Of a DNA stretch of 34,641 nucleotides, positions 1 through 8,884 are shown piece by piece (the first letter of the stretch is position 1; every line of letters begins with the position of its first letter). The notes beneath the pieces are model-generated. The model was given only the letters and a program-made list of their open reading frames with translations, searched no databases and was not told the DNA's origin. The stretch is from NCBI GenBank assembly GCA_022795575.1, contig JAAWGY010000002.1, forward strand, positions 1-34,641, read 5' to 3'. The position numbers and the translations under genes were made by a program. Source of the DNA: Angelakisella sp. (GTDB lineage Bacteria; Bacillota; Clostridia; Oscillospirales; Ruminococcaceae).

Positions 1-129
1 ACCTTAAAATACATACAGTATTCCTGCGCTTTTTTGGCATCGGCAGTCAAAAAATTTGCTCGCCAATCTGCGCACTTCGGCTACTGGTACAGCTTCTAAC
101 AACCTTTGGTGGAGGCAAAAAAACGCCGG

Positions 130-1035
130 TCACTTGTAGAAGTTCCCCTTCTTATCCTTGCCGGAGCGCCTGCCGGCGGCAAAGGGGCCGGGGCAGATGT
201 CCAGCACATCCCGGGCCGGCTGGAGCAGGGAATGCTCGTAGGCGCAGGTCCACCGGAGCTCCCGGCTGATGCTGCCGTTGGGGCCAACGCCGTCGATGGT
301 CTCCCCGGGCTTGATGGGGCAGTTGTTGTCGTAAAGGTACTGGGCCACGTTGTAAAGGTAGTTGGCCAGGGGGTTGGGATCCATGGTGTGGAAATGGAGC
401 TGAACATCCGGCAGGCCAATGGCGTAAAGGCCCAGGGTGTCCATAATCATGTTGTCGCTGTTCTGGATGTCGAAGAAGCGGGCGTTGACGCCGTACCAGA
501 GGAACCGGTCCTCCCCCTGGAGGGGGTTTTCCAGCAGCCGCTTCCGGTTCAGCAGCTTGCCGGCCGAGGGCACCCAGACGCCGATGCAGTCCGGGAAGAG
601 GTCCAGGGCGGTCTCCAGCCAGCCGGTAAGGAGGCTGCACCGTTCCTTGTAGGAAAGGCCGGAGGCCATAAAGTCGCTTAGCATCAGCCCGTAACGGCAC
701 CGGGCAAGGAATTCCTCCTTCTCCGGCAGATCCCAAAGCTGGCTGCGCTCTAAGTCGCTGATGCTGTCGGCTTCAAAGGGCTTTACCATCGCCATCAGCA
801 CCTGGGCCGGGACGTCGGCATTGGAATATTGGACCGGGAAGCGCCGGATCGCAAAGGAGCAGAGGTCGGCGCTGCTGACCATGTCCACCTCCCCAAACCG
901 CTGCGCCAGCGCCGCCTGGATGGCCTCCGGGGCGGGCCTTTGGGGCTGCTCCTCAAAGAGCAGCTGCATCCAGAGAAGGTGGTGGTAGTCCGGGGCCTCC
1001 TGGCTCCGGTCCTGCTGAAAAACTTGTTCTGCCAT
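130..1035 (-). CDS. Hypothetical protein, possibly DUF4261-like
   Basis: 301-aa ORF with ATG at 1035 and an AGGAGG-type RBS about 8 nt upstream (minus strand). Motifs such as 'LGLYAIGLPDVQLHFH' and 'NVAQYLYDNNCPIKPGETIDG' resemble DUF4261-type proteins. Co-oriented with the adjacent upstream gene. Confidence 0.75.
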   Translation of the reverse strand: MAEQVFQQDRSQEAPDYHHLLWMQLLFEEQPQRPAPEAIQAALAQRFGEVDMVSSADLCSFAIRRFPVQYSNADVPAQVLMAMVKPFEADSISDLERSQLWDLPEKEEFLARCRYGLMLSDFMASGLSYKERCSLLTGWLETALDLFPDCIGVWVPSAGKLLNRKRLLENPLQGEDRFLWYGVNARFFDIQNSDNMIMDTLGLYAIGLPDVQLHFHTMDPNPLANYLYNVAQYLYDNNCPIKPGETIDGVGPNGSISRELRWTCAYEHSLLQPARDVLDICPGPFAAGRRSGKDKKGNFYK

Positions 1036-1050
1036 ATGGCGGGCCTCCTC

Positions 1051-1911
1051 TCAAAAGCCGATTTTCAGGGTCATCCCGGGCAGGGACACGCCGGGGGAGC
1101 GGGTGATGGGCAGCTTCTCCTCGGCGGAGGAACCGATGGTCTCCCCGTCCCGGAGGTAGACGTCCCCGGAGATAAGGTAGCCGCAAATGTCGTAGAGGAA
1201 GGGGAGGATCTCGCTGGGCTGGTGGCTGCTGTCCAGCACCTCCAGCTCCTCCCGGCCAAAGGTCTCCAGGCCGATGGTGTAGCCGCAAAAGCCCTGTTTG
1301 CCGCGATAGAGGAAGACAAACACCCAGCTCATAATGGGGAGCTGGCCGTCCTTTAAGTCATTGGCTGTCCGGAGGAAGTAATCGGGGGACAGGACGGTGC
1401 CGGAGGTGTAGATGCCCAGGACGTTGGGCTGCACCAGACAGCTGGCGGCCACCGCGGTAAAGAGCTTGCCGGCCCCCACCGGGTCCTTTTCGTTGCCCAT
1501 CACCGCAATCAGCAGGTGGGCGGTGTGGCGGGAGGAGACCTCCGCCGCCTCCGGCCAGGTGTAGTTGGCGGGGGCGTACTGCTCCACCTCGCCGTTGGGC
1601 ACCGGGGCGGGCATCAGCGAGACGGCGATCATGGTGCCGTTTACCGTAAATACGGCGGTGTCGTCCTTTTCCTCCTCCGCCTCGTCCTCGTCTTCGGCGT
1701 CGGGGGTCAGCTTCCACTCCTCCCGGAGGGTGCGGAAAAAGGCGTCCTTATCCCACCGGGGCTCGCTGAGCAGTACAAAGCTGACAAAGCCGCCGGTACG
1801 GTTCTTCTGCTCGCCCTCCGCCGCGTTGTTCTCCTTTTTGCTGTTGCCGGGGGCGTCCTGGAGGGTGTTATCCTCCTTCTTCTTTTTGCCAAACAAACCG
1901 AACAGTCCCAT
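1051..1911 (-). CDS. DUF4261-domain-like protein
   Basis: Start placed at MGLFGLFGKKKKED (ATG at 1911) because of a strong RBS (AAGGAGAAGG); the longer 360-aa track ORF begins upstream of the likely promoter. 'GFVSFVLLSEPRWDKDAFFRTLREEWKL...HTAHLLIAVMG' is DUF4261-like. Confidence 0.75.
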   Translation of the reverse strand: MGLFGLFGKKKKEDNTLQDAPGNSKKENNAAEGEQKNRTGGFVSFVLLSEPRWDKDAFFRTLREEWKLTPDAEDEDEAEEEKDDTAVFTVNGTMIAVSLMPAPVPNGEVEQYAPANYTWPEAAEVSSRHTAHLLIAVMGNEKDPVGAGKLFTAVAASCLVQPNVLGIYTSGTVLSPDYFLRTANDLKDGQLPIMSWVFVFLYRGKQGFCGYTIGLETFGREELEVLDSSHQPSEILPFLYDICGYLISGDVYLRDGETIGSSAEEKLPITRSPGVSLPGMTLKIGF

Positions 1912-2023
1912 CTTGTCCTTCTCCTTGTGTTGTGGTGTCTGTCCACTCCGTGGAGGCCGCTCCGCCGGTACGGGAAAATCGAGAGCAGGCCCGGGGAACC
2001 GGACAGCAATTTTAACCAATTCT

Positions 2024-2053
2024 ATTATATACCCTAAGGAGGAAGGTTGTCCA
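2024..2053 (-). promoter_or_regulatory. Putative sigmaA promoter for the DUF4261-type gene pair
   Basis: Minus strand: TGGACA, 18 bp, TATAAT (plus-strand ATTATA 2024-2029, TGTCCA 2048-2053), upstream of the ATG at 1911. Confidence 0.55.
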
Positions 2054-2168
2054 CTGCTGCCGGAAGAAATGATGTGCTCCGATGGTTGGAGGAAGGGGCT
2101 GCCGCAGGAGAGGGTAGGGAGGGAAGGGGACAAAGGGGGGGAAGCGGTTTAGAGGCTGTGCCTCCCCG

Positions 2169-2202
2169 CAAAAACAGCGGACCCCTTGCCGGGATCCGCT
2201 GT
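2169..2202 (-). terminator. Rho-independent terminator of the MCP gene
   Basis: Minus strand ACAGCGGATCCCGGCAAGGGGTCCGCTGTTTTTGC: 8-bp outer stem plus inner CCC/GGG, followed by a T-run, downstream of the MCP stop. Confidence 0.8.
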
Positions 2203-2270
2203 ACGGGTGTTTTGGTCCAAAGGTTGCCTGCTGTGTAGACCTGGATAGGTCTGGCCTTCCCGCCCTTGGG

Positions 2271-4250
2271 CTACGAGGCCAGGGTAAACTGATCCACCAG
2301 ATCCTTCAGGCTGGCCGCCTCGGCGGAAAGCTCCTGGCTGGCGGCGGCGCTCTCCTGGGCGGTGGCGCTGTTGGTCTGCACCACCGAGGAGATCTGGTTG
2401 ATGCCCTCTGTTACCTGGGCAAGGGCGATGGTCTGGTCCTCCACGGCCTTTACCACAATCTCCATTTGGGTGGAGACATTGCCTGCGTATTCGCTGGTCC
2501 TTTGCAGGGATTCAGTTACCTTGCCCACCGCCCGGCTGCCATCGGCCACAGAGGTGATGGAGCTTTCGATGAGCTCCTTGGTGGCCTTGGCCGCGTCATC
2601 GGACTGGGAGGCCAGCCTGCGCACCTCATCGGCCACCACCGCAAAGCCCTTTCCGGCGGCGCCGGCCCGGGCGGCCTCCACCGCGGCGTTCAGCGCCAGG
2701 ATGTTGGTCTGGAAGGCGATGTTTTCGATGGCGGTGATGATTTTGGAGATCTCCTCCGAGGAGCCGGAGATGCGCTTCATCGCCTCGTTCAGCTCCTGGA
2801 CGTGCTCCACGCTGACGCCCAGCTGCGCGCCGGCCTGCTGCACCGACTGCCCGGCGCCCTCCGCGGCGGAGGTGGTGCGTTTGGAGTTGGCGGAGATATC
2901 ATGGATGGTGGCCGACAGCTCCTCCAGCGAGCTGGCCTGCTCCACCGAGCCCTGGCTTAGGGTCTGGGCGCCGGCGGATACCTGGCCACTGGCAGCGGAT
3001 ACCTGGCCGGCGGCGGAATCGATCTGACGCACAACGCCGCTCAGCTTTACCTTCAGGTTGCGCATGGAAAGGAGGATGCTCTGGAATTCCCCCACATAGG
3101 CGTCCCGATGGTTGGACTGGACGTCGAAGTTCTGGTTGGCCATCTCGTTGAGAAGGTAGCTGATATCGCCGATAATGGTGCTCAGCCCGGCCACCGTGTC
3201 CGCCGTGGAGCGGGTCAGCTCCGCGGTTTCATCCTGGCCCACCGCCTGGGGAACCGGGGAGTTAAGATCCCCCGCCGCCAGCAGCTTCATCCGCGCGGCG
3301 CAGGCCCGCATGGGGATGCTGATGTTGTTGGAGAGCTTCAGCGCCACCGCAATGGAGGCAAAAATGGCAATCAGCGTCACCAGAACATTGATGACCATAC
3401 CAAAGTATGTATCCGCTAAGTAGTTGATTTGGGGAACGGTGACAGCGACGCTCCAGCCATCGGTCCCAGCCACCGGGGCGTATGCCAGGAAACGGGGGCC
3501 GTCCGCCGCCTTGATGCTCCCAAAGCCGTTTTCCCCCCGGCGCATGGCCGTGTGGTAGGCGGCCAGATCCTTCTGCGAGGGGTCGCTTTGGGCCTCCCGC
3601 TCAATGTTTTGGGTGGCGATGGTATCCAGGGTGATGTCGGCGATGGTGTCGCCGGATTTGTTGATCATATAGGCCCGGCAGCTTTCGCCGATTTTGATGG
3701 AGGAGACGATGTCGTTAAGGAAGGTTTCCGGCGGGACGAAGTAGACAACCCCGATGATCCGGCCGCTGCGGCTCCCGCCCTCGTAGAGGGGGGCGGCGAC
3801 CATAATAGACAGCTCGCCGGTGATCTTACTGACCAGCGGCTCGGAGACATAGACGGTCCCCTGCATCGCCTGCTGGACATACTCCCGGTCCGAGTAATCC
3901 TTCCCGTCAAAGATGCTGTAGCCGTTGCTCCCAATGACGTTGCCCCGCTGGAAGCCGTGCATACTGACCCGCTCGTCGATGATGGCCCGCTTTTCCGCCA
4001 CAGGCACCTCGCTGTCGGATAGCTGGGGGATGCAGCCGGTATCCATCGCCACGTTTTTGTAGGCGATCAGCTCCTCCTCGATGCGCTCTGCCGCAAGCGC
4101 CGCCGTCTGGCTCATCATCTGGTCTACCGTCGTAAGGGTGCTCCGGTAGCTCAGGGTCATGCTGGCGATTCCCACCGCGATCAATGCCACCAAAACGGTT
4201 GCTATCAGGCAGACTGTAATTTTTTTCCGAATACTTTTCATCACGTTCAC
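2271..4250 (-). CDS. Methyl-accepting chemotaxis protein (Cache sensor, HAMP, MCP signalling domain)
   Basis: 659 aa; N-terminal TM, extracytoplasmic Cache-like region, second TM, HAMP-like segment, and the MCP hairpin tip '[44 protein letters not shown]'. Confidence 0.95.
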   Translation of the reverse strand: MNVMKSIRKKITVCLIATVLVALIAVGIASMTLSYRSTLTTVDQMMSQTAALAAERIEEELIAYKNVAMDTGCIPQLSDSEVPVAEKRAIIDERVSMHGFQRGNVIGSNGYSIFDGKDYSDREYVQQAMQGTVYVSEPLVSKITGELSIMVAAPLYEGGSRSGRIIGVVYFVPPETFLNDIVSSIKIGESCRAYMINKSGDTIADITLDTIATQNIEREAQSDPSQKDLAAYHTAMRRGENGFGSIKAADGPRFLAYAPVAGTDGWSVAVTVPQINYLADTYFGMVINVLVTLIAIFASIAVALKLSNNISIPMRACAARMKLLAAGDLNSPVPQAVGQDETAELTRSTADTVAGLSTIIGDISYLLNEMANQNFDVQSNHRDAYVGEFQSILLSMRNLKVKLSGVVRQIDSAAGQVSAASGQVSAGAQTLSQGSVEQASSLEELSATIHDISANSKRTTSAAEGAGQSVQQAGAQLGVSVEHVQELNEAMKRISGSSEEISKIITAIENIAFQTNILALNAAVEAARAGAAGKGFAVVADEVRRLASQSDDAAKATKELIESSITSVADGSRAVGKVTESLQRTSEYAGNVSTQMEIVVKAVEDQTIALAQVTEGINQISSVVQTNSATAQESAAASQELSAEAASLKDLVDQFTLAS

Positions 4251-4301
4251 CCCAAAAACATTGTGTCAAGGTCAAATGCTTCGGCAAAAGACCTTGTGTT
4301 C

Positions 4302-4331
4302 ATTATAGATGTTTAGACGATGATCTGTCAA
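4302..4331 (-). promoter_or_regulatory. Strong sigmaA promoter for the MCP gene
   Basis: Minus strand TTGACA, 18 bp, TATAAT (plus-strand ATTATA 4302-4307 and TGTCAA 4326-4331). Confidence 0.75.
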
Positions 4332-4640
4332 TAGATTGTGTCTATATTTGCCAGCTTTTGGCAAACGCCCGTTGCGGCAGGGGGCCAGTCTGCCTTTGCA
4401 AGCTGTGCCGTTCTGCAAAGAATACACAAAAGCAATTTTTTAGAAAAGCGTTTCACCACAGGCAATGTGTTTGTGCAAGCTTTCCTTATAAAATTAGTGT
4501 ATGGCCAATGCCCAAAAAGGATATCGTCGGCGCCGGAATAGAGAATACGGCAGGTGTTGTTTTATTGATGTGACACGTCAAAGCGAAAAAGTTGCATAGA
4601 ATTTAAGGACATTGATATCGGTTTTTTGAAGATATAGTGG

Positions 4641-4670
4641 TTGACAAGGGGAAAACAATTCAGGTAAAAT
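4641..4670 (+). promoter_or_regulatory. Putative sigmaA promoter for the TPR cluster
   Basis: TTGACA (4641-4646), 18 bp, TAAAAT (4665-4670), about 75 nt upstream of the first TPR ORF. Confidence 0.65.
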
Positions 4671-4743
4671 AATTGAAAATAGATACGCAATTTTGTGAAA
4701 TAATATGCATTTTTTCCTGCATTTTCAGGAGGGAGGGGATATT

Positions 4744-5556
4744 ATGAGGTTTGTGTTTAATCAAGAGAAAAACGATGAAATGCGTGAGATCCTGATGATG
4801 CGTCCCACCACAGAGGAGGCCAAGGCCGCGTTGGATCACGACGATACTGATCCCTACGCCTGGTACGCCTATGGCACCGCGCTTTCCTTGGAGAAGCGGT
4901 ACGACGAGGCCATCGAGGCACACTCCCGGGGCATTGCGTTTGGCCCCTTTTACCCGCCCAACTACTTCGGGCGGGGCCGCCGCCACAGCATCTCCGGGCA
5001 CTTTTGGCAGGCGGTGGCCGATTTTTCGGTGGCCATCCAGCTGGAGCCCTCCAACTGGATGTACTGGTATTACCGGGCCACCTGCCTTACCATGAACGGC
5101 CACGTGGAGGAGGCCATCAGCGACTTTCGGCACTGTCTGGCGCTTACCCGGCCGGAGGAGCACTACCCCCTCATCGACTGGCTCTACACCTCCAACGTGG
5201 AGCTGGGCCGGTACGACGAGGCGGAGGAGGTCCTGAAGCTTACCGACGCCTCCGCCGACTGCCCCCGGATGGACTACGGCTATAAGCGCTCGGTGCTGCT
5301 GTACAAGGGCATTGTGCCGCCGGAGGAGTTTATCGACCTGCCCCTGCTCCAGCAGAACATCCTGCCCCAGCCAAACCGGCTACAGCTGGAGCTGAACGGC
5401 CTGTACTACAGCCTGTACTGCTTTTATATGGTGCATGGCCAGCCGGATTTGGCCGCCGATGCTATACGGGAGCTGCAAAAGGTGGCCTATCCCGGCGCCT
5501 TTGCCTATACAAAGTCGATCCCCATAGCCAGGAGGCTGGGTATTATAAAGGATTAG
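4744..5556 (+). CDS. TPR-repeat protein, tandem paralog 1
   Basis: MRFVFNQEKNDEMREILMMRP...; TPR-like helices; start placed at ATG 4744 after GGAGGGAGGGG. Aligns full length with the next two ORFs. Confidence 0.88.
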   Translation: MRFVFNQEKNDEMREILMMRPTTEEAKAALDHDDTDPYAWYAYGTALSLEKRYDEAIEAHSRGIAFGPFYPPNYFGRGRRHSISGHFWQAVADFSVAIQLEPSNWMYWYYRATCLTMNGHVEEAISDFRHCLALTRPEEHYPLIDWLYTSNVELGRYDEAEEVLKLTDASADCPRMDYGYKRSVLLYKGIVPPEEFIDLPLLQQNILPQPNRLQLELNGLYYSLYCFYMVHGQPDLAADAIRELQKVAYPGAFAYTKSIPIARRLGIIKD

Positions 5557-5568
5557 GCGGTGAATTAT

Positions 5569-6378
5569 TTGAAATTTGTGTTCAACCCCCAAAAGGCCGA
5601 GGAGCAGCGGCGGATGCTGATGATGCAGCCCACCATAGCGGAGGGCGAGGAGCTGCTGAAGAAGGACGATACCGATGGCTACGCCTGGTACGTGTACGGC
5701 AAGGCGCTGTCCATCAACAAGGAGTACGACAAGGCCATCGAGGCCCACTCCCAGGGCATTGCGTTTAACCCCTTCTACGCGCCCAACTATTTTGGCAGGG
5801 GCAGCAAGTTCAGCCTGACCGGCAGGATCTGGCAGGCCATCGCCGATTACACCATGGCCATCCAGCTGGAGCCCTCCAACTGGCTGTACTGGTACTACCG
5901 GGCAACGGTCCTTAACATGAACGGCATGGAGGCGGATTCCATCGACGACTTCCGGCAGTGCATGAAGCTCACCGATCCCTCCGAGCACTACCCCCTGGCC
6001 TACTGGATCTACACCACCTATGTGGGGCTGGGCCGGTTTGAGGAGGCGGAAAAGAGCCTGGACCTCATCGACGCCACCATAGACCACCCCCAGATGGACT
6101 ACGGTTACTGCCGTTCGGTGCGGCTCTTTAAGGGGATGATCAAGCCCGAGGAGTTTATCGACATCCCCGCCATGGAAAAGGCGGTGCTCCCCCGGGAAAA
6201 CCGGGTGCAGCTGGAGCTTACCGGGATGAATTACGGCCTGTACTGCTACTGGACCCTCCACGGCGAGCCGGAAAAGGCTGCCCAGGCCCTCCGGGAGGTA
6301 CTGAAGCTGCCATACCCCGGCGCCTTTGGCTACACCAGAGCCGTTGCCGCTGCCAAAAAGCTGGGAATCACCGAGTAA
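5569..6378 (+). CDS. TPR-repeat protein, tandem paralog 2
   Basis: Full-length paralog of its neighbours. TTG 5569 (MKFVFNPQK) preferred over GTG 5560 because it matches the paralog N-termini and leaves AGGCGG at RBS spacing. Confidence 0.85.
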   Translation: MKFVFNPQKAEEQRRMLMMQPTIAEGEELLKKDDTDGYAWYVYGKALSINKEYDKAIEAHSQGIAFNPFYAPNYFGRGSKFSLTGRIWQAIADYTMAIQLEPSNWLYWYYRATVLNMNGMEADSIDDFRQCMKLTDPSEHYPLAYWIYTTYVGLGRFEEAEKSLDLIDATIDHPQMDYGYCRSVRLFKGMIKPEEFIDIPAMEKAVLPRENRVQLELTGMNYGLYCYWTLHGEPEKAAQALREVLKLPYPGAFGYTRAVAAAKKLGITE

Positions 6379-6435
6379 GTCGTCCGGGGCGGAAGGCCAC
6401 CGGCAGACCATCTGACCATAAGGAGGAGCCGCAAC

Positions 6436-7245
6436 ATGAAGTTTGTTTATACCGATAAGAAAAACGAGGAAATGCGCCATATCCTGATGATGCGCCCCGA
6501 CCTGGAGGAGGCCAAGGCAAGGCTGGAGCAGGACGACACCGACGGCCGCGCCCTCTATGAGTACGCCACCGCCCTTGCCAACAACGGCAGGCTGGAAGAG
6601 GCCGTGGAGGCCTATTCCAAGGGTATCGCCTTCAACCCCTTTTACGCCCCCTGCTACTTTGGCCGGGGCCGCCGCAACAACGCCCTGGGCCACTTTTGGG
6701 GCGCGGTGGCCGATTTTTCGGTGGCCATCCAGCTGGATCCCAGCTGCTGGACCTACTGGTATTACCGGGCAACCACCCTTAACCTCAAGGACTATGTGGA
6801 GGAATCGATGGACGATTTCCGCCAGTGCCTGCACCTCAGCCAGCCCGCCGAGCACTACCCCCTGATCCACTGGCTCTACACCTCCAACGTCCAGCTGGGC
6901 CGGTTTGAGGAGGCGGAAAAGTGCCTCGACCTTATCGACGCCACGGTGGAGGCCCCCCAGATGGACTACGGCTATTGCCGTGTGGTCCGCCTCTATAAGG
7001 GCATCGTCAAGCCGGAGGAGTTTATTGACATCCCCGCCATGCAGAAGGCGGTCCTGCCCCAGGAGAACCGGGTGAACCTGGAGCTTAACGGGATGTACTA
7101 CGGCCTGTACTGCTACTGGACCCTCCACGGCGAGCCGGAAAAGGCCGCCCAGGCCATCCGGGACCTGCAAAAGGTGGCCTATCCCGGCGCCTTTGGCTAT
7201 ACCAAATCCATACCCATCGCCAAAAAGCTGGGGATCATCGAATAA
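6436..7245 (+). CDS. TPR-repeat protein, tandem paralog 3
   Basis: MKFVYTDKKNEEMRHILMMRP...; AAGGAGGAG RBS; full-length paralog. Confidence 0.9.
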   Translation: MKFVYTDKKNEEMRHILMMRPDLEEAKARLEQDDTDGRALYEYATALANNGRLEEAVEAYSKGIAFNPFYAPCYFGRGRRNNALGHFWGAVADFSVAIQLDPSCWTYWYYRATTLNLKDYVEESMDDFRQCLHLSQPAEHYPLIHWLYTSNVQLGRFEEAEKCLDLIDATVEAPQMDYGYCRVVRLYKGIVKPEEFIDIPAMQKAVLPQENRVNLELNGMYYGLYCYWTLHGEPEKAAQAIRDLQKVAYPGAFGYTKSIPIAKKLGIIE

Positions 7246-7272
7246 GCTTAGGAGAAAGCGGAGGATATTGTC

Positions 7273-7617
7273 ATGATTGAATACATCGATCCTGCCCCCA
7301 CCTTCTGCCGCGCCACCAAGCACAACGGCGTGCTGTATTTTACCGGCCATGTGGATGGCGGCAGGCACGCCACCATCGCCGAGCAGACCGAGGCGCTCTG
7401 CAAAAACTACGAGCGGATGCTGGAGGAGAACGGCAGCGACAAGGACCATATGCTCTTTGTCACCATCTATATCTCCGACCTGGCCCTGAAGGACGAGATG
7501 AACAAGGTTTGGGAGGCGTGGGTAAACCCGGGACACGCCCCTGCCCGGGTCTGCGTCGAGGCAAAGATTCCGGAGGGCTTCTTCCTGGAGATGACGGTGA
7601 TTGCCGCCGTAAAATAA
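7273..7617 (+). CDS. RidA/YjgF/UK114-family protein
   Basis: 114 aa; 'VLYFTGHVDGG...IAEQTEALCKNYERMLEENGSDKDHMLFVTIYISDLALKDEMNKVWEAWVNPGHAPARVCVEAKIPEGFFLEMTVIAAV' is typical of the family. Confidence 0.9.
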   Translation: MIEYIDPAPTFCRATKHNGVLYFTGHVDGGRHATIAEQTEALCKNYERMLEENGSDKDHMLFVTIYISDLALKDEMNKVWEAWVNPGHAPARVCVEAKIPEGFFLEMTVIAAVK

Positions 7618-7654
7618 TCCCTGCTGGGCGGGGGGGCCGGCGTCCCTCTGCACA

Positions 7655-7672
7655 GGCCGGGGCTCCCCGGCC
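7655..7672 (+). terminator. Terminator-like hairpin after the RidA gene
   Basis: GGCCGGGG-CT-CCCCGGCC perfect inverted repeat; only a short T-rich tail (CTCTT). Confidence 0.55.
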
Positions 7673-7675
7673 CTC

Positions 7676-7844
7676 TTAGAGCCTATTCAAGATCTCCCTG
7701 CACGCCGCCTTGGCAGGTCTTTCCCCCCCTGGGGCGTCACTGCGCCCCCAGGCGCGTCCAGGCGCAACCGCCGCAGGCGGTCTTGGGCCGGTGGGAAAAA
7801 TCCCTGCCAAGACGGTACACCGGGAGATTCTGAATAGACTCTTA
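7676..7844. repeat. MITE-like element with terminal inverted repeats, copy A
   Basis: Termini TTAGAGCCTATTCAAGATCTCCC and (reverse complement) TAAGAGTCTATTCAGAATCTCCC match at 19/23; similarity continues inward (CTTGGCAGG on both sides). The reverse complement of 22304-22525 aligns along its length apart from an internal insert. No protein encoded. Confidence 0.82.
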
Positions 7845-7936
7845 AAAAATTCAGGTTGTTGTGACAGGCTGTCTGCCATGCCGGTAAACGGAAAACGGCG
7901 GACGGTGTGTTTATCGATTACCCCGGGAGTGGTATT

Positions 7937-8869
7937 ATGCTTGGATATGTTATCAAAAGACTGCTACAGCTGATCCCCACGCTGCTGCTGGTATCGATCA
8001 TTGTGTTCCTGATGGTCCGCATCATCCCCGGGGACCCTATCACACTGCTGTACGGCGTCTCGGAGAGCGGCGGCACCAGCGAGGAATACATCGACGCCAT
8101 GCGGGACAAATACGGCCTCAACGACCCCCTGATTGTGCAGTACTTCCGGTGGATTGGCGGCTTTTTCCGGGGGGATATGGGCACCTCGCTGCTGACCCAC
8201 AAAACCATCGCCAAGGAGCTGACCAACCGCTACCAGTACACCATTATCCTGGCCCTTGGCGGCACCGTGGTTGGCTCGATTGTGGGGGTGATCTTCGGCA
8301 TCATCGCCGCGGCCTGCCACAACAAGCTGGGGGATAATGTGGTGATGGTCATCTCGATGATCGCCGTTTCCATCCCCTCCTTCTTCTTTGCCATGCTGCT
8401 GATGCTGCTGTTCTGCCTGCACCTAAAGCTGCTGCCCAGCCTTGGCCTCAAGAGCTGGCGGCACGCCATTCTGCCCATCGCCACCCTTGGCCTTGGGGCG
8501 GTGGGGATGATTGCCCGCACCACCCGCTCCTCCATGCTGGATGTCATCAACCAGGACTACATCCGCACGGCAAAGGCGTACGGTACCTCCCGCTTCCAGA
8601 TCATCACCAAATACGCCTTCAAAAACGCCCTGATCCCGGTGCTGACCGCCATCGGCCTGCGCTTTGGCAGCCTGCTGGCCGGGGCCGCGCTGGTGGAGAC
8701 CATCTTTACCATCCCCGGCATCGGCAGCTTCCTGGTAAGCAGCGTAAACGGCCGCGATTACCCGGCCATCCAGAGCACGGTGCTGGTGCTGGCGGCCTCC
8801 TTTGTCATCGTCAATACCTTGGTAGATGTGGTGTACGCCCTGGTAGACCCGCGGGTCAAATTTGAATAG
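7937..8869 (+). CDS. Oligopeptide/dipeptide ABC transporter permease (OppB/DppB family)
   Basis: MLGYVIKRLLQLIPTLLLVSIIVFLMVRIIPGDP...; C-terminal 'AALVETIFTIPGIGSFLVSSVNGRDYPAIQ' signature. Confidence 0.93.
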   Translation: MLGYVIKRLLQLIPTLLLVSIIVFLMVRIIPGDPITLLYGVSESGGTSEEYIDAMRDKYGLNDPLIVQYFRWIGGFFRGDMGTSLLTHKTIAKELTNRYQYTIILALGGTVVGSIVGVIFGIIAAACHNKLGDNVVMVISMIAVSIPSFFFAMLLMLLFCLHLKLLPSLGLKSWRHAILPIATLGLGAVGMIARTTRSSMLDVINQDYIRTAKAYGTSRFQIITKYAFKNALIPVLTAIGLRFGSLLAGAALVETIFTIPGIGSFLVSSVNGRDYPAIQSTVLVLAASFVIVNTLVDVVYALVDPRVKFE

Positions 8870-8884
8870 GGGAGGGGGCTGGCA

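Noticed and set aside
1-129. Left edge sequence as a possible gene or ncRNA
   Set aside because: Too little context; no supported ORF or recognisable RNA.
2047-2238. 63-aa plus-strand ORF between the DUF4261 pair and the MCP gene
   Set aside because: No RBS or recognisable homology; overlaps the MCP terminator and the DUF4261 promoter.
4338-4573. ORFs of about 70 aa in the MCP-TPR intergenic region
   Set aside because: No RBS and no recognisable domain; low-GC regulatory-type spacer.
5380-7653. 757-aa minus-strand ORF spanning the TPR genes and the RidA gene
   Set aside because: Its repeated sequence just mirrors the sense-strand paralogs; the plus-strand genes have RBSs and family homology.
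7676-7973. Short ORFs 7676..7879(-) and 7710..7973(+), and their counterparts near 22023-22582
   Set aside because: They are translations through the TIR-bearing repeat; the similar peptides reflect DNA repeat homology, not a protein family.
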